Part shown: one piece after another, positions 1 to 7,832 of the stretch | Layout: every line of letters starts with the position of its first letter | Position numbering within the stretch: position 1 is the first letter of the stretch | Source of the DNA: Chitinophagaceae bacterium | Lineage (GTDB): Bacteria > Bacteroidota > Bacteroidia > Chitinophagales > Chitinophagaceae | Length of the DNA stretch: 48,778 nt | Reading direction: 5' to 3' | Assembly (NCBI GenBank): GCA_947381435.1 | Contig: CANCVE010000021.1 | Coordinates: 1-48,778, forward strand | Position numbers and translations under genes: made by a program | Notes under the pieces: model-generated | Told to the model about the DNA's origin: nothing | What the model saw: the letters and a program-made list of their open reading frames with translations, nothing else | Database searches by the model: none

Positions 1-71
1 AGAACATAACCTGTCATTGCAACAAAACGAATTGGGTTTCTTGACCAATTTTCGTACTTACCTAATTCCAT
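1..71 (-). CDS. 5' end of a leftward gene, transposase-like (partial)
   Basis: An open frame starts at an ATG complementary to 69-71 and runs off the left edge of the window. The visible 23 residues begin MELGKYENW and include a segment R-F-V-A-M-T-G-Y. A short basic lead-in followed by a 'RFxxxTG' helix resembles the N-terminus of several IS5-type DDE transposases, so an insertion sequence lying mostly left of the window is my guess. The fragment is too short to be sure. No matching terminal inverted repeat could be identified to its right. Confidence 0.35.
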   Translation of the reverse strand, partial: MELGKYENWSRNPIRFVAMTGYV

Positions 72-501
72 GCTAATTTAAACGATTCATTAGCCAAATT
101 ATTTCGCATGTGAGTATAATATTTCTAATTGATATAAACTCTAATGAAAATTATATTACTACTAACACAAGTAAAGAGGTTAGATTTTTAGTTGTCCCTC
201 ATTGGACAATATTTCTAATCGAATAATCAAGGGTATTGTTTGAACTAAAGTCATTTTAATATAAGCAGAAAATAATTTCCTTCCTACTCAATTACAATGC
301 CTACGTGAGGCATCAATAGCCAAAGAACCGATGATTACAGTAAGGATTATTTTAGAAATGATTAGAAAAGTTAAAAAGAACACATATGATATTTGAGAAT
401 AATTATGTTTACAATATTGTAAAAACATCTCGGGGAATATACCTTTAAAACAACTCTTTATTAACTTTTCTATCTTTTTGTCCACATTGTGGATAACCGC
501 C
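72..501. other. gene-free stretch left of smc
   Basis: About 430 bp of AT-rich sequence without a convincing gene. It contains a perfect 6-bp inverted repeat (TTGTCC at 192-197, GGACAA at 204-209, 6-nt loop) and two copies of AATATTTCTAAT, near 117 and 208. A 65-codon leftward frame at 288-485 uses a GTG start and encodes a hydrophobic segment, but nothing supports it as a gene. The stretch probably combines the upstream region of the left-edge gene with the 5' region of smc. Confidence 0.5.
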
Positions 502-532
502 TTTGTGGTGAGTAACTATTGCCTTATGTTCG
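502..532 (+). promoter_or_regulatory. putative Bacteroidota-type promoter for smc
   Basis: TTTG at 502-505, a 19-bp spacer and TATGTTCG at 525-532 match the Bacteroidota sigma consensus (-33 TTTG, -7 TAnnTTTG) with one mismatch in the -7 box. Transcription would begin about 10 bp before the smc ATG at 553, giving a very short leader. Confidence 0.45.
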
Positions 533-552
533 CAGACACTTAAAGAATTGGT

Positions 553-3500
553 ATGCGGTTAAAGAGTCTGGAAATAAAGGGTTTTAAAAGCTTCGCTGAT
601 AAGACATTGCTCAGTTTCGACGAGGGTATCACGGGCATTATTGGCCCTAACGGCTGTGGCAAGAGCAATATTATTGATAGTATCCGTTGGGTAATTGGTG
701 AACAAAAGATAAGTGCATTGCGCAGCGAAAACCAAAGTGCCTTGGTTTTTAATGGCTCTAAAAACAGAAGTGCTAGCGGTTTGGCCGAAGTGAGCCTTAC
801 TTTTGAAAATACTAGAAACCTACTCCCTACCGAATTTAGTACCGTTACCGTTACCCGTCGTTTCTTTAAAAATGGAGATAGCGAATATCGCTTGAACGAT
901 GTAAGCTGCCGATTGAAAGACATTCATAACCTTTTTTTAGATACGGGTATCAGCACCGATAGTTATGCCATCATCGAACTAGGAATGGTAGATGACATTA
1001 TCCGTGATAAGGAAAATAGCCGTAGAAGAATGCTGGAACAAGCGGCTGGCATCACCATTTATAAAACAAGAAAAAAGGAAGCGAAAAGTAAACTAGATGC
1101 TACCGAGCAGGATTTGGCGCGCATAGAAGATTTATTGTTTGAAATAAATAATCAATTAAAAACACTCGAAAACCAAGCAAAAAAAGCGGAGAAATACCTT
1201 GAACTAAAGAAAGAATATAAGGAAGTTGCCGTAGAATTGGCAAAAGCAGCCTTGGAAGGATTCAACATTACCTACAAGGAATTAAATGAACAGCAAGAAA
1301 CCGAGGTAGATAAAAAGATTAGACTTGAGGCGGAAATTGCCAACGAAGAAGCATCCATTGAGCAAGAAAAGCTTGGTTTTATTGAGCAGGAAAGAGCTTT
1401 GCACAGCAAACAAACGGCATTTAATGAGTTGCTACAATCGCTAAGGGGTAAGGAAAATGAAAAGAACCTAGCAGCTCAGAAATTAAAATACCTCAAGGAA
1501 AAAGAGACTGGACTGAAAGACTTTTTGGCTAAAGCCGAAGGTCAGTTGAAGAACTTGGGAGACAGTATTCAGTTTACGCAAGTGCAGGTTAATACGGAAA
1601 GCACAGTACTTCAGGAGTTGCAGTTTACGGTGGCAGCTTCGAAGCAAGCTATAGATGAAAAAAGAGAAATATTTGATGAGAAAAGAAGCGGATTAGATGC
1701 GTTAAGGGGCGAATACCAAAGTATTCAGCGTAATCAGTTTGATGCTGAAAAGCGTGTGGCCGTTGCCGATACTTCTATCAACAACATACAGCGCTCTTCC
1801 GTTCAGTTGCAGGATGAGCAGCAAAACAGAAGTGCGACCCTAAAGCAATTGGAGGCAGAACTTAAGGACAAAGAAGAATTGCAGGCCGAAAAGCGTGATG
1901 AATTGCAGGAACTGCAAACGGCGCATGAAACTGCCAAGCAAAATATATTTAATTCGCAGCAAGAGCTAGAAGTTTTTAGAAATAAACTAGCCGAAGAAAC
2001 AAGAAAACTAGATAGCAAGCGCAATGAATATGCGTTGTTGAAGAGTTTGGTGGACTCGATGGAAGGTTATCCGGAGAGTATCAAATTCTTGCATAAAAAC
2101 CCTAATTGGAATCATACTGCGCCAATACTATCGGATATTATTTACGTTAATGAAAGCTACCGCACTGCCGTAGAGCAAGTGTTGGAGCCTTACCTAAACT
2201 ATTATGTGGTAAATAATTTGGCAGAAGGAATGCAAGCCATTCAACTGCTAGATACCAATAAAAAAGGAAAGGCAAACTTCTTTTTATTAGATAAGATTGT
2301 GGCAGTTTCCAACTCATCTACCCAACCAAAGCACACCATCAAGGCTTTGGATGTGATAGAAGTGGATGAACAGTTTAAAAACTTGGCTGCACATCTATTA
2401 GGCAATGTGTTTATTGCTGAAAACGAAGAAGCTTTTGCACAAGAAAATACCAATGCCATCATTCTTGAAAAATCTGGAAAGTATGTTCAAGGTCAATACA
2501 CCCTTACAGGCGGCAGTGTAGGATTATTTGAAGGTAAAAAGATTGGCCGTGCTAAAAACTTAGAAAAACTGAGTGAGGAAATTGCTCAGCAAGATGCCAT
2601 TGTTGTTGCTTTAAAAACAGAGATTAAAACATTACATGAACAAGTGCTTGTGTTTAATCAACAGTTGAAAGAGAATGCAATAAAGCAAACGGAGAACGAG
2701 ATAAATCAATTAACCAATCAGGTTTTTGCGGCTAAGAATAAGATAGAAAATACGTTGGCTGCACAAACCACTGCACAACAACGTTTGGAAGACTTGCAGC
2801 AACGGCTGGAAGATGAGCAGGAAGCCATTGCCACCACGAGGGAAAGTTTGGAAAGCCTTAATAAAAAGTTACAACAGACATCTACAGATTTGCAATTGGT
2901 AGAAGGTGATTATAAGTTGGCAGAAAGGGATTATCAAGCTGCGTCTGCACAATATAATGAGAACAATTTACAGTTGACGCGTCAACAAAGCAAGATAAAT
3001 GCATTGCAACAGGAGCTTACGTTTAAGCAAAAGCAACTAAGCGAATTGCATATCCAAATAGATTCCAACACATCTCAATTGGGTGAAGCTGCTGGAAATA
3101 TCTTAGAAGGAGAAAAGGGGTTATTGGCAAGCGAAGAAGCCTTACTTCAATTATTGAAAAGCAAGGAAGAAGAAGAAAAGAAACTGAATGAGGCCGATCA
3201 AGCTTATTATAATCTTAGGAATGCTTTACAAACAAAAGAAAGTGAACTGCGTACCAAGATTAAGAGTAAGGAAATGTTGGACGGCGTACTGAATGCGCTG
3301 AAAGACAAGCTTAACGAACTTAAACTTCAACTGGCAGGCATGAAAGAACGCTTGCATGTGGAGTTTAAGATAGATTTAGATAAGGTATTGCAGGAACAAC
3401 GCATAACAGATTCTCCATTAGAAGACCTTCACGCTAGTAGCGATAGGTTGAAAAGGCGTATGGAAAACATGGGCGAAATAAACCCTACCGCCATTGAAGC

Positions 3501-4074
3501 TTATACCGAAATGAAGAAGCGTTACGACTTTATCCTTGAGCAAAAGAATGATCTGGTGACGGCGAAAGATAGCCTGATGCAAACTATTCAAGAAGTGGAA
3601 GCAACTGCTAACCAACAGTTTTTGGATACGTTTAATGCGGTGCGTGAAAACTTCCAAAAAGTGTTTAAAGCTTTGTTTACCGAAGAGGATACGGCTGACA
3701 TGGTGTTGGTAAACCCAGAAAACTTAGCAGAAACAGGGATAGAAATCATTGCAAAACCTAAAGGCAAGCGTCCTTCTTCCATCACACAGTTGAGCGGTGG
3801 TGAGAAAACGTTGACTGCCACGGCTTTGTTGTTTGCTATCTACCTAATAAAACCTGCCCCATTCTGTATTCTTGATGAGGTTGATGCCCCACTAGATGAT
3901 GCCAACGTGGGTAAGTTTACACAGATGATAAAGAAATTCAGCGACAACTCTCAGTTTATCATTGTTACACACAACAAACAAACCATGAGTGCAGTGGATG
4001 TGATTTATGGAGTAACCATGCAGGAAGCAGGGGTAAGTAAACTAGTGCCGGTAGATTTCAGAAGTTTGAATTAA
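553..4074 (+). CDS. smc: chromosome segregation protein SMC
   Basis: Structural maintenance of chromosomes ATPase, the core of the bacterial condensin that compacts and segregates sister chromosomes. At 1173 residues it has normal full length. The N-terminal head has Walker A GPNGCGKSN (31-39). Two long Glu/Lys/Gln-rich coiled-coil arms flank a globular hinge (roughly 500-660, from the MEGYPESIKFL region to a Gly-rich TGGSVG segment). The C-terminal head has the ABC signature LSGGEK (1080-1085) and Walker B FCILDEVD with D1108 and E1109. The ATG at 553 gives the canonical MRLKSLEIKGFKSF start. It stands alone: ScpA and ScpB partners are not adjacent, and the next gene downstream is a remnant. 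Confidence is very high. Confidence 0.98.
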   Translation: MRLKSLEIKGFKSFADKTLLSFDEGITGIIGPNGCGKSNIIDSIRWVIGEQKISALRSENQSALVFNGSKNRSASGLAEVSLTFENTRNLLPTEFSTVTVTRRFFKNGDSEYRLNDVSCRLKDIHNLFLDTGISTDSYAIIELGMVDDIIRDKENSRRRMLEQAAGITIYKTRKKEAKSKLDATEQDLARIEDLLFEINNQLKTLENQAKKAEKYLELKKEYKEVAVELAKAALEGFNITYKELNEQQETEVDKKIRLEAEIANEEASIEQEKLGFIEQERALHSKQTAFNELLQSLRGKENEKNLAAQKLKYLKEKETGLKDFLAKAEGQLKNLGDSIQFTQVQVNTESTVLQELQFTVAASKQAIDEKREIFDEKRSGLDALRGEYQSIQRNQFDAEKRVAVADTSINNIQRSSVQLQDEQQNRSATLKQLEAELKDKEELQAEKRDELQELQTAHETAKQNIFNSQQELEVFRNKLAEETRKLDSKRNEYALLKSLVDSMEGYPESIKFLHKNPNWNHTAPILSDIIYVNESYRTAVEQVLEPYLNYYVVNNLAEGMQAIQLLDTNKKGKANFFLLDKIVAVSNSSTQPKHTIKALDVIEVDEQFKNLAAHLLGNVFIAENEEAFAQENTNAIILEKSGKYVQGQYTLTGGSVGLFEGKKIGRAKNLEKLSEEIAQQDAIVVALKTEIKTLHEQVLVFNQQLKENAIKQTENEINQLTNQVFAAKNKIENTLAAQTTAQQRLEDLQQRLEDEQEAIATTRESLESLNKKLQQTSTDLQLVEGDYKLAERDYQAASAQYNENNLQLTRQQSKINALQQELTFKQKQLSELHIQIDSNTSQLGEAAGNILEGEKGLLASEEALLQLLKSKEEEEKKLNEADQAYYNLRNALQTKESELRTKIKSKEMLDGVLNALKDKLNELKLQLAGMKERLHVEFKIDLDKVLQEQRITDSPLEDLHASSDRLKRRMENMGEINPTAIEAYTEMKKRYDFILEQKNDLVTAKDSLMQTIQEVEATANQQFLDTFNAVRENFQKVFKALFTEEDTADMVLVNPENLAETGIEIIAKPKGKRPSSITQLSGGEKTLTATALLFAIYLIKPAPFCILDEVDAPLDDANVGKFTQMIKKFSDNSQFIIVTHNKQTMSAVDVIYGVTMQEAGVSKLVPVDFRSLN

Positions 4075-4104
4075 TAGTGGTTAGTTATTAGTGATTAGTG
4101 AGAG
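4075..4104 (+). repeat. TAGTGGTTAGT-type interspersed repeat
   Basis: Directly after the smc stop codon lies a run built from TAGTGGTTAG and TTATTAGTGATTAGTG. The same family appears inverted at 40000-40034, directly before the bioD start codon. These short low-complexity repeats behave as a dispersed family in this genome and here form the 3' end of the smc transcript. Confidence 0.6.
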
Positions 4105-4117
4105 ATTAAGTAAAGTG

Positions 4118-4151
4118 TTGAGTACAGCAGATAAATAAGATTATATTTTTG
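4118..4151 (+). promoter_or_regulatory. promoter in front of the ATPase remnant
   Basis: TTG at 4118-4120, a 23-bp spacer and a perfect TAnnTTTG box (TATTTTTG, 4144-4151). The box ends only 3 bp before the ATG of the truncated gene at 4155, so any transcript would be practically leaderless. The same TTG-N23-TAnnTTTG geometry is found before cysH (4468-4501) and before the thioesterase (34963-34996). Confidence 0.45.
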
Positions 4152-4154
4152 CCC

Positions 4155-4271
4155 ATGCGGATTAAGAAATTACATATACTGAATTTTAAATCTTTGGTTG
4201 ATTTTTCAAATGGAAGAAATGCAGAACGAGGTTTAAGTATAAAAAATCGGGGATACGAATCTTGCCTTTAA
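4155..4271 (+). pseudogene. 5' remnant of an AAA/RecF-like ATPase gene
   Basis: A 38-codon frame begins MRIKKLHILNFKSL and then loses resemblance to anything before a TAA at 4269-4271. That opening is typical of AAA15/RecF/OLD-like ATPases, whose first strand is M-x-I-K-x-L-x-I-x-N-F-K-S-L and which go on to a Walker A loop about 30 residues in. Here the sequence ends before any P-loop. I read it as the surviving start of a deleted gene, with its promoter still in place. The rest may have been lost by recombination or element insertion. Its opening also resembles that of smc just upstream, but the two are not near-identical copies. Confidence 0.6.
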
Positions 4272-4467
4272 ATTACCTACTTTAGACCTCTCTATTTAAG
4301 GATCCGCTTCACACCCCAATTGCCTTTGTTCAAAATATTTTATAGACAAACTCTTACAACTGTCTATTATAACAGCTCTTTAATATAAATATTGCATTAT
4401 TAACTTTTCTAGAATTCTAAATACATTTTGTTTTTTTTTGTTTCTTTTTTAGAAGTTAAATCTACTA
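4272..4467. other. gene-free stretch between the ATPase remnant and the cysH promoter
   Basis: AT-rich spacer without a gene. The only structure seen is a 7-bp inverted repeat, ATAGACA (4342-4348) and TGTCTAT (4361-4367), with a 12-nt loop and no strong T-run. It could be a weak terminator or a leftover of the deleted ATPase locus. Confidence 0.4.
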
Positions 4468-4501
4468 TTGCCTAAACTTAAACAATAAGTAATTACTTTT
4501 G
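4468..4501 (+). promoter_or_regulatory. promoter of the cys block
   Basis: TTG at 4468-4470, a 23-bp spacer and TACTTTTG at 4494-4501, a perfect match to TAnnTTTG. Transcription would begin near 4508, leaving a leader of nearly 100 nt before cysH at 4605. This is the best promoter candidate for cysH-cysD-cysN. Confidence 0.6.
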
Positions 4502-4529
4502 CCGCCCAATAAGATAGACTTTCAATGTG

Positions 4530-4547
4530 TGACATTTGAAAATGTCA
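4530..4547. promoter_or_regulatory. palindrome in the cysH leader, possible operator
   Basis: Perfect dyad TGACATT (4530-4536), TGAA, AATGTCA (4541-4547). It begins about 20 bp downstream of the predicted transcription start, where a dimeric repressor could block elongation or an RNA hairpin could form. Sulfur assimilation operons are normally regulated by cysteine or sulfide status, so an operator here would make sense. No regulator gene is visible nearby. Confidence 0.4.
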
Positions 4548-4604
4548 AATAATCTAAGGGTATCGGAGTACTTAAAGTGAATATTTTTTAATTTAACTAT
4601 ACAA

Positions 4605-5318
4605 ATGGCATCCAATCATAAAGAAACAAATACAGAACTACTTTCAAAGACCAATGGTTTAAGTATCAAGGATTCTTTGGTGTTACTATCTGAATTGTTT
4701 CCAAATGCAGTTACTTTTTCCTCTAGTTTTAGCTTTGAAGATCAACTGATTTCTCACGAAATCCTACACAATAATCTTCCAATCAGTATTTTTACTTTAG
4801 ATACAGGAAGGATGTTTTCTGAAACTTATAGTGTTTGGGTAAGTACCAATGAACGTTATAATACACATATTGTTCCTTACTATCCTCAGGCGGAAGCACT
4901 GGGTAAGTTTGTTGCTGAAAAGGGACCTAACTCGTTTTATGAAAGCATTGAAAATAGAAAATCTTGTTGCTTTATTCGTAAAGTTGAACCGCTGAAAAGA
5001 GCTTTGAATGGTAATAAAGTTTGGGTTACAGGTTTACGTGCAGAACATTCTCCCGACAGACAAGGGCTTGAAATGTTGGAATGGGATGAGAGTAACAACA
5101 TCATAAAGTTCCATCCGCTGTTGCATTACACCACCGAACAAGTAAAAGATGAAATTGTGAAAAACAATATACCCTACAATCCATTGCACGATAGAGGTTT
5201 TATTAGCATAGGTTGCCAGCCTTGCACACGTGCCATCAAGCCGGGTGAAGATTTCAGAGCTGGAAGATGGTGGTGGGAAGAGGCAGACAAAAAGGAATGT
5301 GGGCTGCATGAGCATTAA
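4605..5318 (+). CDS. cysH: adenylyl-sulfate (APS) reductase, CysH family
   Basis: Cytoplasmic reductase that converts activated sulfate to sulfite with electrons from thioredoxin. 237 residues, a PP-loop ATPase fold with the substrate-binding region around SSSFSFEDQ (39-47). It has both cysteine pairs expected of iron-sulfur APS reductases, C121-C122 and C204-x-x-C207, plus the C-terminal catalytic motif KKECGLH with C232. PAPS-type enzymes lack the two pairs, so APS is the likely substrate. This agrees with the missing CysC (APS kinase) domain in the neighbouring CysN. It is the first gene of the sulfur block, with its own promoter and a palindrome in the leader. Confidence 0.95.
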   Translation: MASNHKETNTELLSKTNGLSIKDSLVLLSELFPNAVTFSSSFSFEDQLISHEILHNNLPISIFTLDTGRMFSETYSVWVSTNERYNTHIVPYYPQAEALGKFVAEKGPNSFYESIENRKSCCFIRKVEPLKRALNGNKVWVTGLRAEHSPDRQGLEMLEWDESNNIIKFHPLLHYTTEQVKDEIVKNNIPYNPLHDRGFISIGCQPCTRAIKPGEDFRAGRWWWEEADKKECGLHEH

Positions 5319-5464
5319 CCCCTATCCCCTGAAGGGGGAAACAATGTGGTTCTGATTGTGAGTGCAAATTAATAGAAAATAGATTTAGAAATAAACATGA
5401 TGATTAATAACGAGATAAAGAATAGTGAAGGTATTTCAAATCCCCCTTTAGGGGCTAGGGGTTT
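5319..5464. repeat. paired inverted ACCCCTAnCCCCTAAAGGGG repeat, cysH-cysD junction
   Basis: One copy of a G/C-rich element lies directly after the cysH stop (5319-5342) and an inverted copy at 5439-5464, inside the cysD coding sequence. Each copy is itself partly palindromic (CCCCT...AGGGG). A second inverted pair of the same family sits at 6358-6452, at the cysD-cysN junction. The elements are islands of high G+C in AT-rich DNA, so they stand out by composition as well as by repetition. They look like a dispersed palindromic repeat family, possibly mobilised in trans. Confidence 0.7.
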
Positions 5465-6356
5465 AGATTATTTGGATCAGTTAGAGTCGGAATCCATACA
5501 TATTATGCGTGAAGTAGCAGGGCAGTTTGAACGTCCTGCTTTGTTGTTTTCGGGCGGTAAAGACTCAATTGTACTGGTGCATTTGGCGTTAAAGGCATTT
5601 CGTCCAGGAAAATTTCCTTTTCCTTTAGTGCATATAGATACGGGGCATAACTTTCAGGAAGCACTAGATTACCGAGATAATCTTGCAGCCGAAATAGGGG
5701 AGAAGCTAATTGTTAGAAATGTAGGTGATACCATAAAAGCAAAAAATCTTACTGAACCAAAGGGCAAGTTTGCGAGTAGAAATGCTTTGCAGACTTATAC
5801 GTTATTAGATACAATAGAAGAATTTAAGTTTGATGCTTGCATAGGTGGTGCAAGGCGCGATGAGGAAAAAGCAAGGGCTAAGGAGAGGATTTTTTCGGTA
5901 CGAGATGAATTTGGACAATGGAATCCGAAGCTACAACGCCCAGAGTTGTGGAGTATTTATAATGGTAAGATTGATAAAGGAGAAAACGTGCGTGTTTTCC
6001 CGATAAGCAACTGGACAGAGCTAGATATTTGGAACTATATACGCAGAGAAAATATTGCATTGCCGTCAATTTATTTTGCACATAATAGAGAAGTGATAGA
6101 ATATCAAGGTCAGTTTGTGGCAATGTCTAAGTTTGTTGAACTGGAACCTACTGATAAAATATCTGTAAAAAAAGTAAGGTATAGAACCGTTGGTGATATG
6201 ACTTGTACAGCCGCAGTGGAAAGTGATGCTACGGGAATTGATGACATCATCAATGAAATTATTGCAACTAAAACCAGTGAACGTGGCGAAACAAGAATTG
6301 ATGACAAGGTGAGTGAAGCTGCAATGGAAGACAGGAAAAAGAACGGTTATTTTTAG
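5397..6356 (+). CDS. cysD: sulfate adenylyltransferase subunit 2 (small subunit)
   Basis: ATP sulfurylase catalytic subunit: with the GTPase CysN it makes APS from sulfate and ATP. 319 residues, with PP-loop SGGKDS (52-57) and the conserved lead-in of the family (Y-L-D-Q-L-E-S-E-S-I-H-I-M-R-E-V). The only plausible ATG starts are 5397 and 5400. The protein therefore begins with about 23 extra residues, of which roughly 15-23 (NPPLGARGL) are encoded by an interspersed repeat copy. Without that segment the length would match the family closely. A TTG at residue 26 is a weaker alternative start. It is in one transcription unit with cysH and cysN. Confidence 0.96.
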   Translation: MMINNEIKNSEGISNPPLGARGLDYLDQLESESIHIMREVAGQFERPALLFSGGKDSIVLVHLALKAFRPGKFPFPLVHIDTGHNFQEALDYRDNLAAEIGEKLIVRNVGDTIKAKNLTEPKGKFASRNALQTYTLLDTIEEFKFDACIGGARRDEEKARAKERIFSVRDEFGQWNPKLQRPELWSIYNGKIDKGENVRVFPISNWTELDIWNYIRRENIALPSIYFAHNREVIEYQGQFVAMSKFVELEPTDKISVKKVRYRTVGDMTCTAAVESDATGIDDIINEIIATKTSERGETRIDDKVSEAAMEDRKKNGYF

Positions 6357-6357
6357 C

Positions 6358-6452
6358 ACCTCTACCCCCTAAAGGGTAACTTGGATGCTCAAATTTATGA
6401 GGTAAAACAATTTTTAAACAACAAAACATATCTCCCTTTAGGGGATAGGGGT
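6358..6452. repeat. paired inverted ACCCCTAnCCCCTAAAGGGG repeat, cysD-cysN junction
   Basis: A copy at 6358-6380 follows the cysD stop by one base. An inverted copy lies at 6431-6452, ten bases before the preferred cysN ATG. This is the same family and arrangement as 5319-5464, so both junctions of this operon carry a pair of inverted copies. The transcript could fold into a stem bringing the gene ends together, which might influence translation coupling or RNA processing between cysD and cysN. Confidence 0.7.
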
Positions 6453-6461
6453 AAAAAGATA

Positions 6462-7703
6462 ATGGATATACTAAGATTTATTACAGCAGGTAGTGTTGAT
6501 GATGGTAAAAGTACCTTGATAGGAAGATTATTGTATGATAGTAAAAGCATCATGATTGACCATTTGGAAGCTATTGAAAAGCAAACTAAAAACCGTGAAG
6601 ATGGGGAAATAGATTTGGCATTATTGACTGATGGTTTGCGTGCAGAAAGAGAACAAGGCATCACAATAGATGTTGCATACAAATACTTTTCTACTCCAAA
6701 AAGAAAATTCATCATTGCAGATGCACCTGGGCATATTCAGTACACCAGAAACATGGTTACTGGTGCTTCAAACTCTGAACTGATTATCATTTTGATTGAT
6801 GCAAGACATGGAGTAATTGAGCAAACAAGAAGGCACTCAATTATTGCTTCCTTGTTGAACATTCCTCATGTTGTTGTGGCTGTAAACAAGATGGATTTAG
6901 TAGAATATTCTGAAGATGTTTACAATAATATCTTGATTGATTATGATGTAATGGCCAAACAATTAGGCATCAAGCACATTACTTACATACCAATCTCAGC
7001 TTTGAATGGTGATAATATTGTAGATCCCTCACAGCATCTTCCTTGGTATAAAGGTGATACGCTGTTGAATTTCTTGGAAAACGTTTCTATTGAAAATGAC
7101 ATAAATCTTACCAATAGTCGTTTCCCTGTTCAGTATGTAATCCGTCCTCAAACTGAAGAGTTACATGATTACCGTGGATATGCAGGTAAAGTAATCAGTG
7201 GAATTTATAAAGTAGGGGATGCCATTACTGTACTACCTTCTGGTGTAAAAAGCAAAATAAGCTTGATAGAGTTGGGTGGCAAGCCGGTAGAAGAAGCCTT
7301 TGCACCGCAGAGTGTAATCCTTCATTTAGAAGATGATGTTGATGTTAGCCGTGGCGATGTATTGGTACGTGACGAAGATTTACCTCAGGTAGAACAACAA
7401 TTGGAAGTATTAATCTGCTGGATGGATAGTAAACCATTGGTTGCGGGCAACAAATATCTTTTCCAAATTAATAGTACTCGTGTTAGAAGTATATTGAAAT
7501 CTATTGATTACAAATTAGATGTCAATACCCTAGAAAAAGATTATTCACCACAGAATGTTGGCTTGAATGATATAGTTAGGGCTACCATCAAGACTGCACA
7601 ACCCATTGCTTTCGACAGCTATCAAAGTCTACGTGTAAATGGAGGCGCAATTTTAATTGATGAAACAAGTAATGTTACCGTTGGGGCTTGTATGATTCAG
7701 TAA
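6462..7703 (+). CDS. cysN: sulfate adenylyltransferase subunit 1 (GTPase)
   Basis: Translation-factor-type GTPase that couples GTP hydrolysis to APS formation by CysD. Starting from the ATG at 6462 it has 413 residues and opens MDILRFITAGSVDDGKST, with the P-loop at 10-18. Switch motif DAPGH and the NKMD guanine-specificity motif follow, then the beta-barrel domains. The frame stays open upstream to a TTG at 6381, but that extension is encoded by interspersed repeat DNA and is not family sequence, so I prefer 6462. No C-terminal APS kinase (CysC) domain is fused, which fits direct APS reduction by CysH. Confidence 0.95.
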   Translation: MDILRFITAGSVDDGKSTLIGRLLYDSKSIMIDHLEAIEKQTKNREDGEIDLALLTDGLRAEREQGITIDVAYKYFSTPKRKFIIADAPGHIQYTRNMVTGASNSELIIILIDARHGVIEQTRRHSIIASLLNIPHVVVAVNKMDLVEYSEDVYNNILIDYDVMAKQLGIKHITYIPISALNGDNIVDPSQHLPWYKGDTLLNFLENVSIENDINLTNSRFPVQYVIRPQTEELHDYRGYAGKVISGIYKVGDAITVLPSGVKSKISLIELGGKPVEEAFAPQSVILHLEDDVDVSRGDVLVRDEDLPQVEQQLEVLICWMDSKPLVAGNKYLFQINSTRVRSILKSIDYKLDVNTLEKDYSPQNVGLNDIVRATIKTAQPIAFDSYQSLRVNGGAILIDETSNVTVGACMIQ

Positions 7704-7832
7704 TTTGATTGATTAAGGCTGTCAACTAGATTTTTATATTTATTTAGTCTATTTTATTTATAGGATAAAATAGAAACCATTATCTTTATTTTTTTATTTA
7801 TTCCCTTGGGGTTTATAAAGTAGCAATGGGTT

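Noticed and set aside
288-485. 65-codon leftward frame encoding a hydrophobic peptide
   Set aside because: It uses a GTG start, has no recognisable family or neighbour, and lies in AT-rich DNA where such frames arise by chance.
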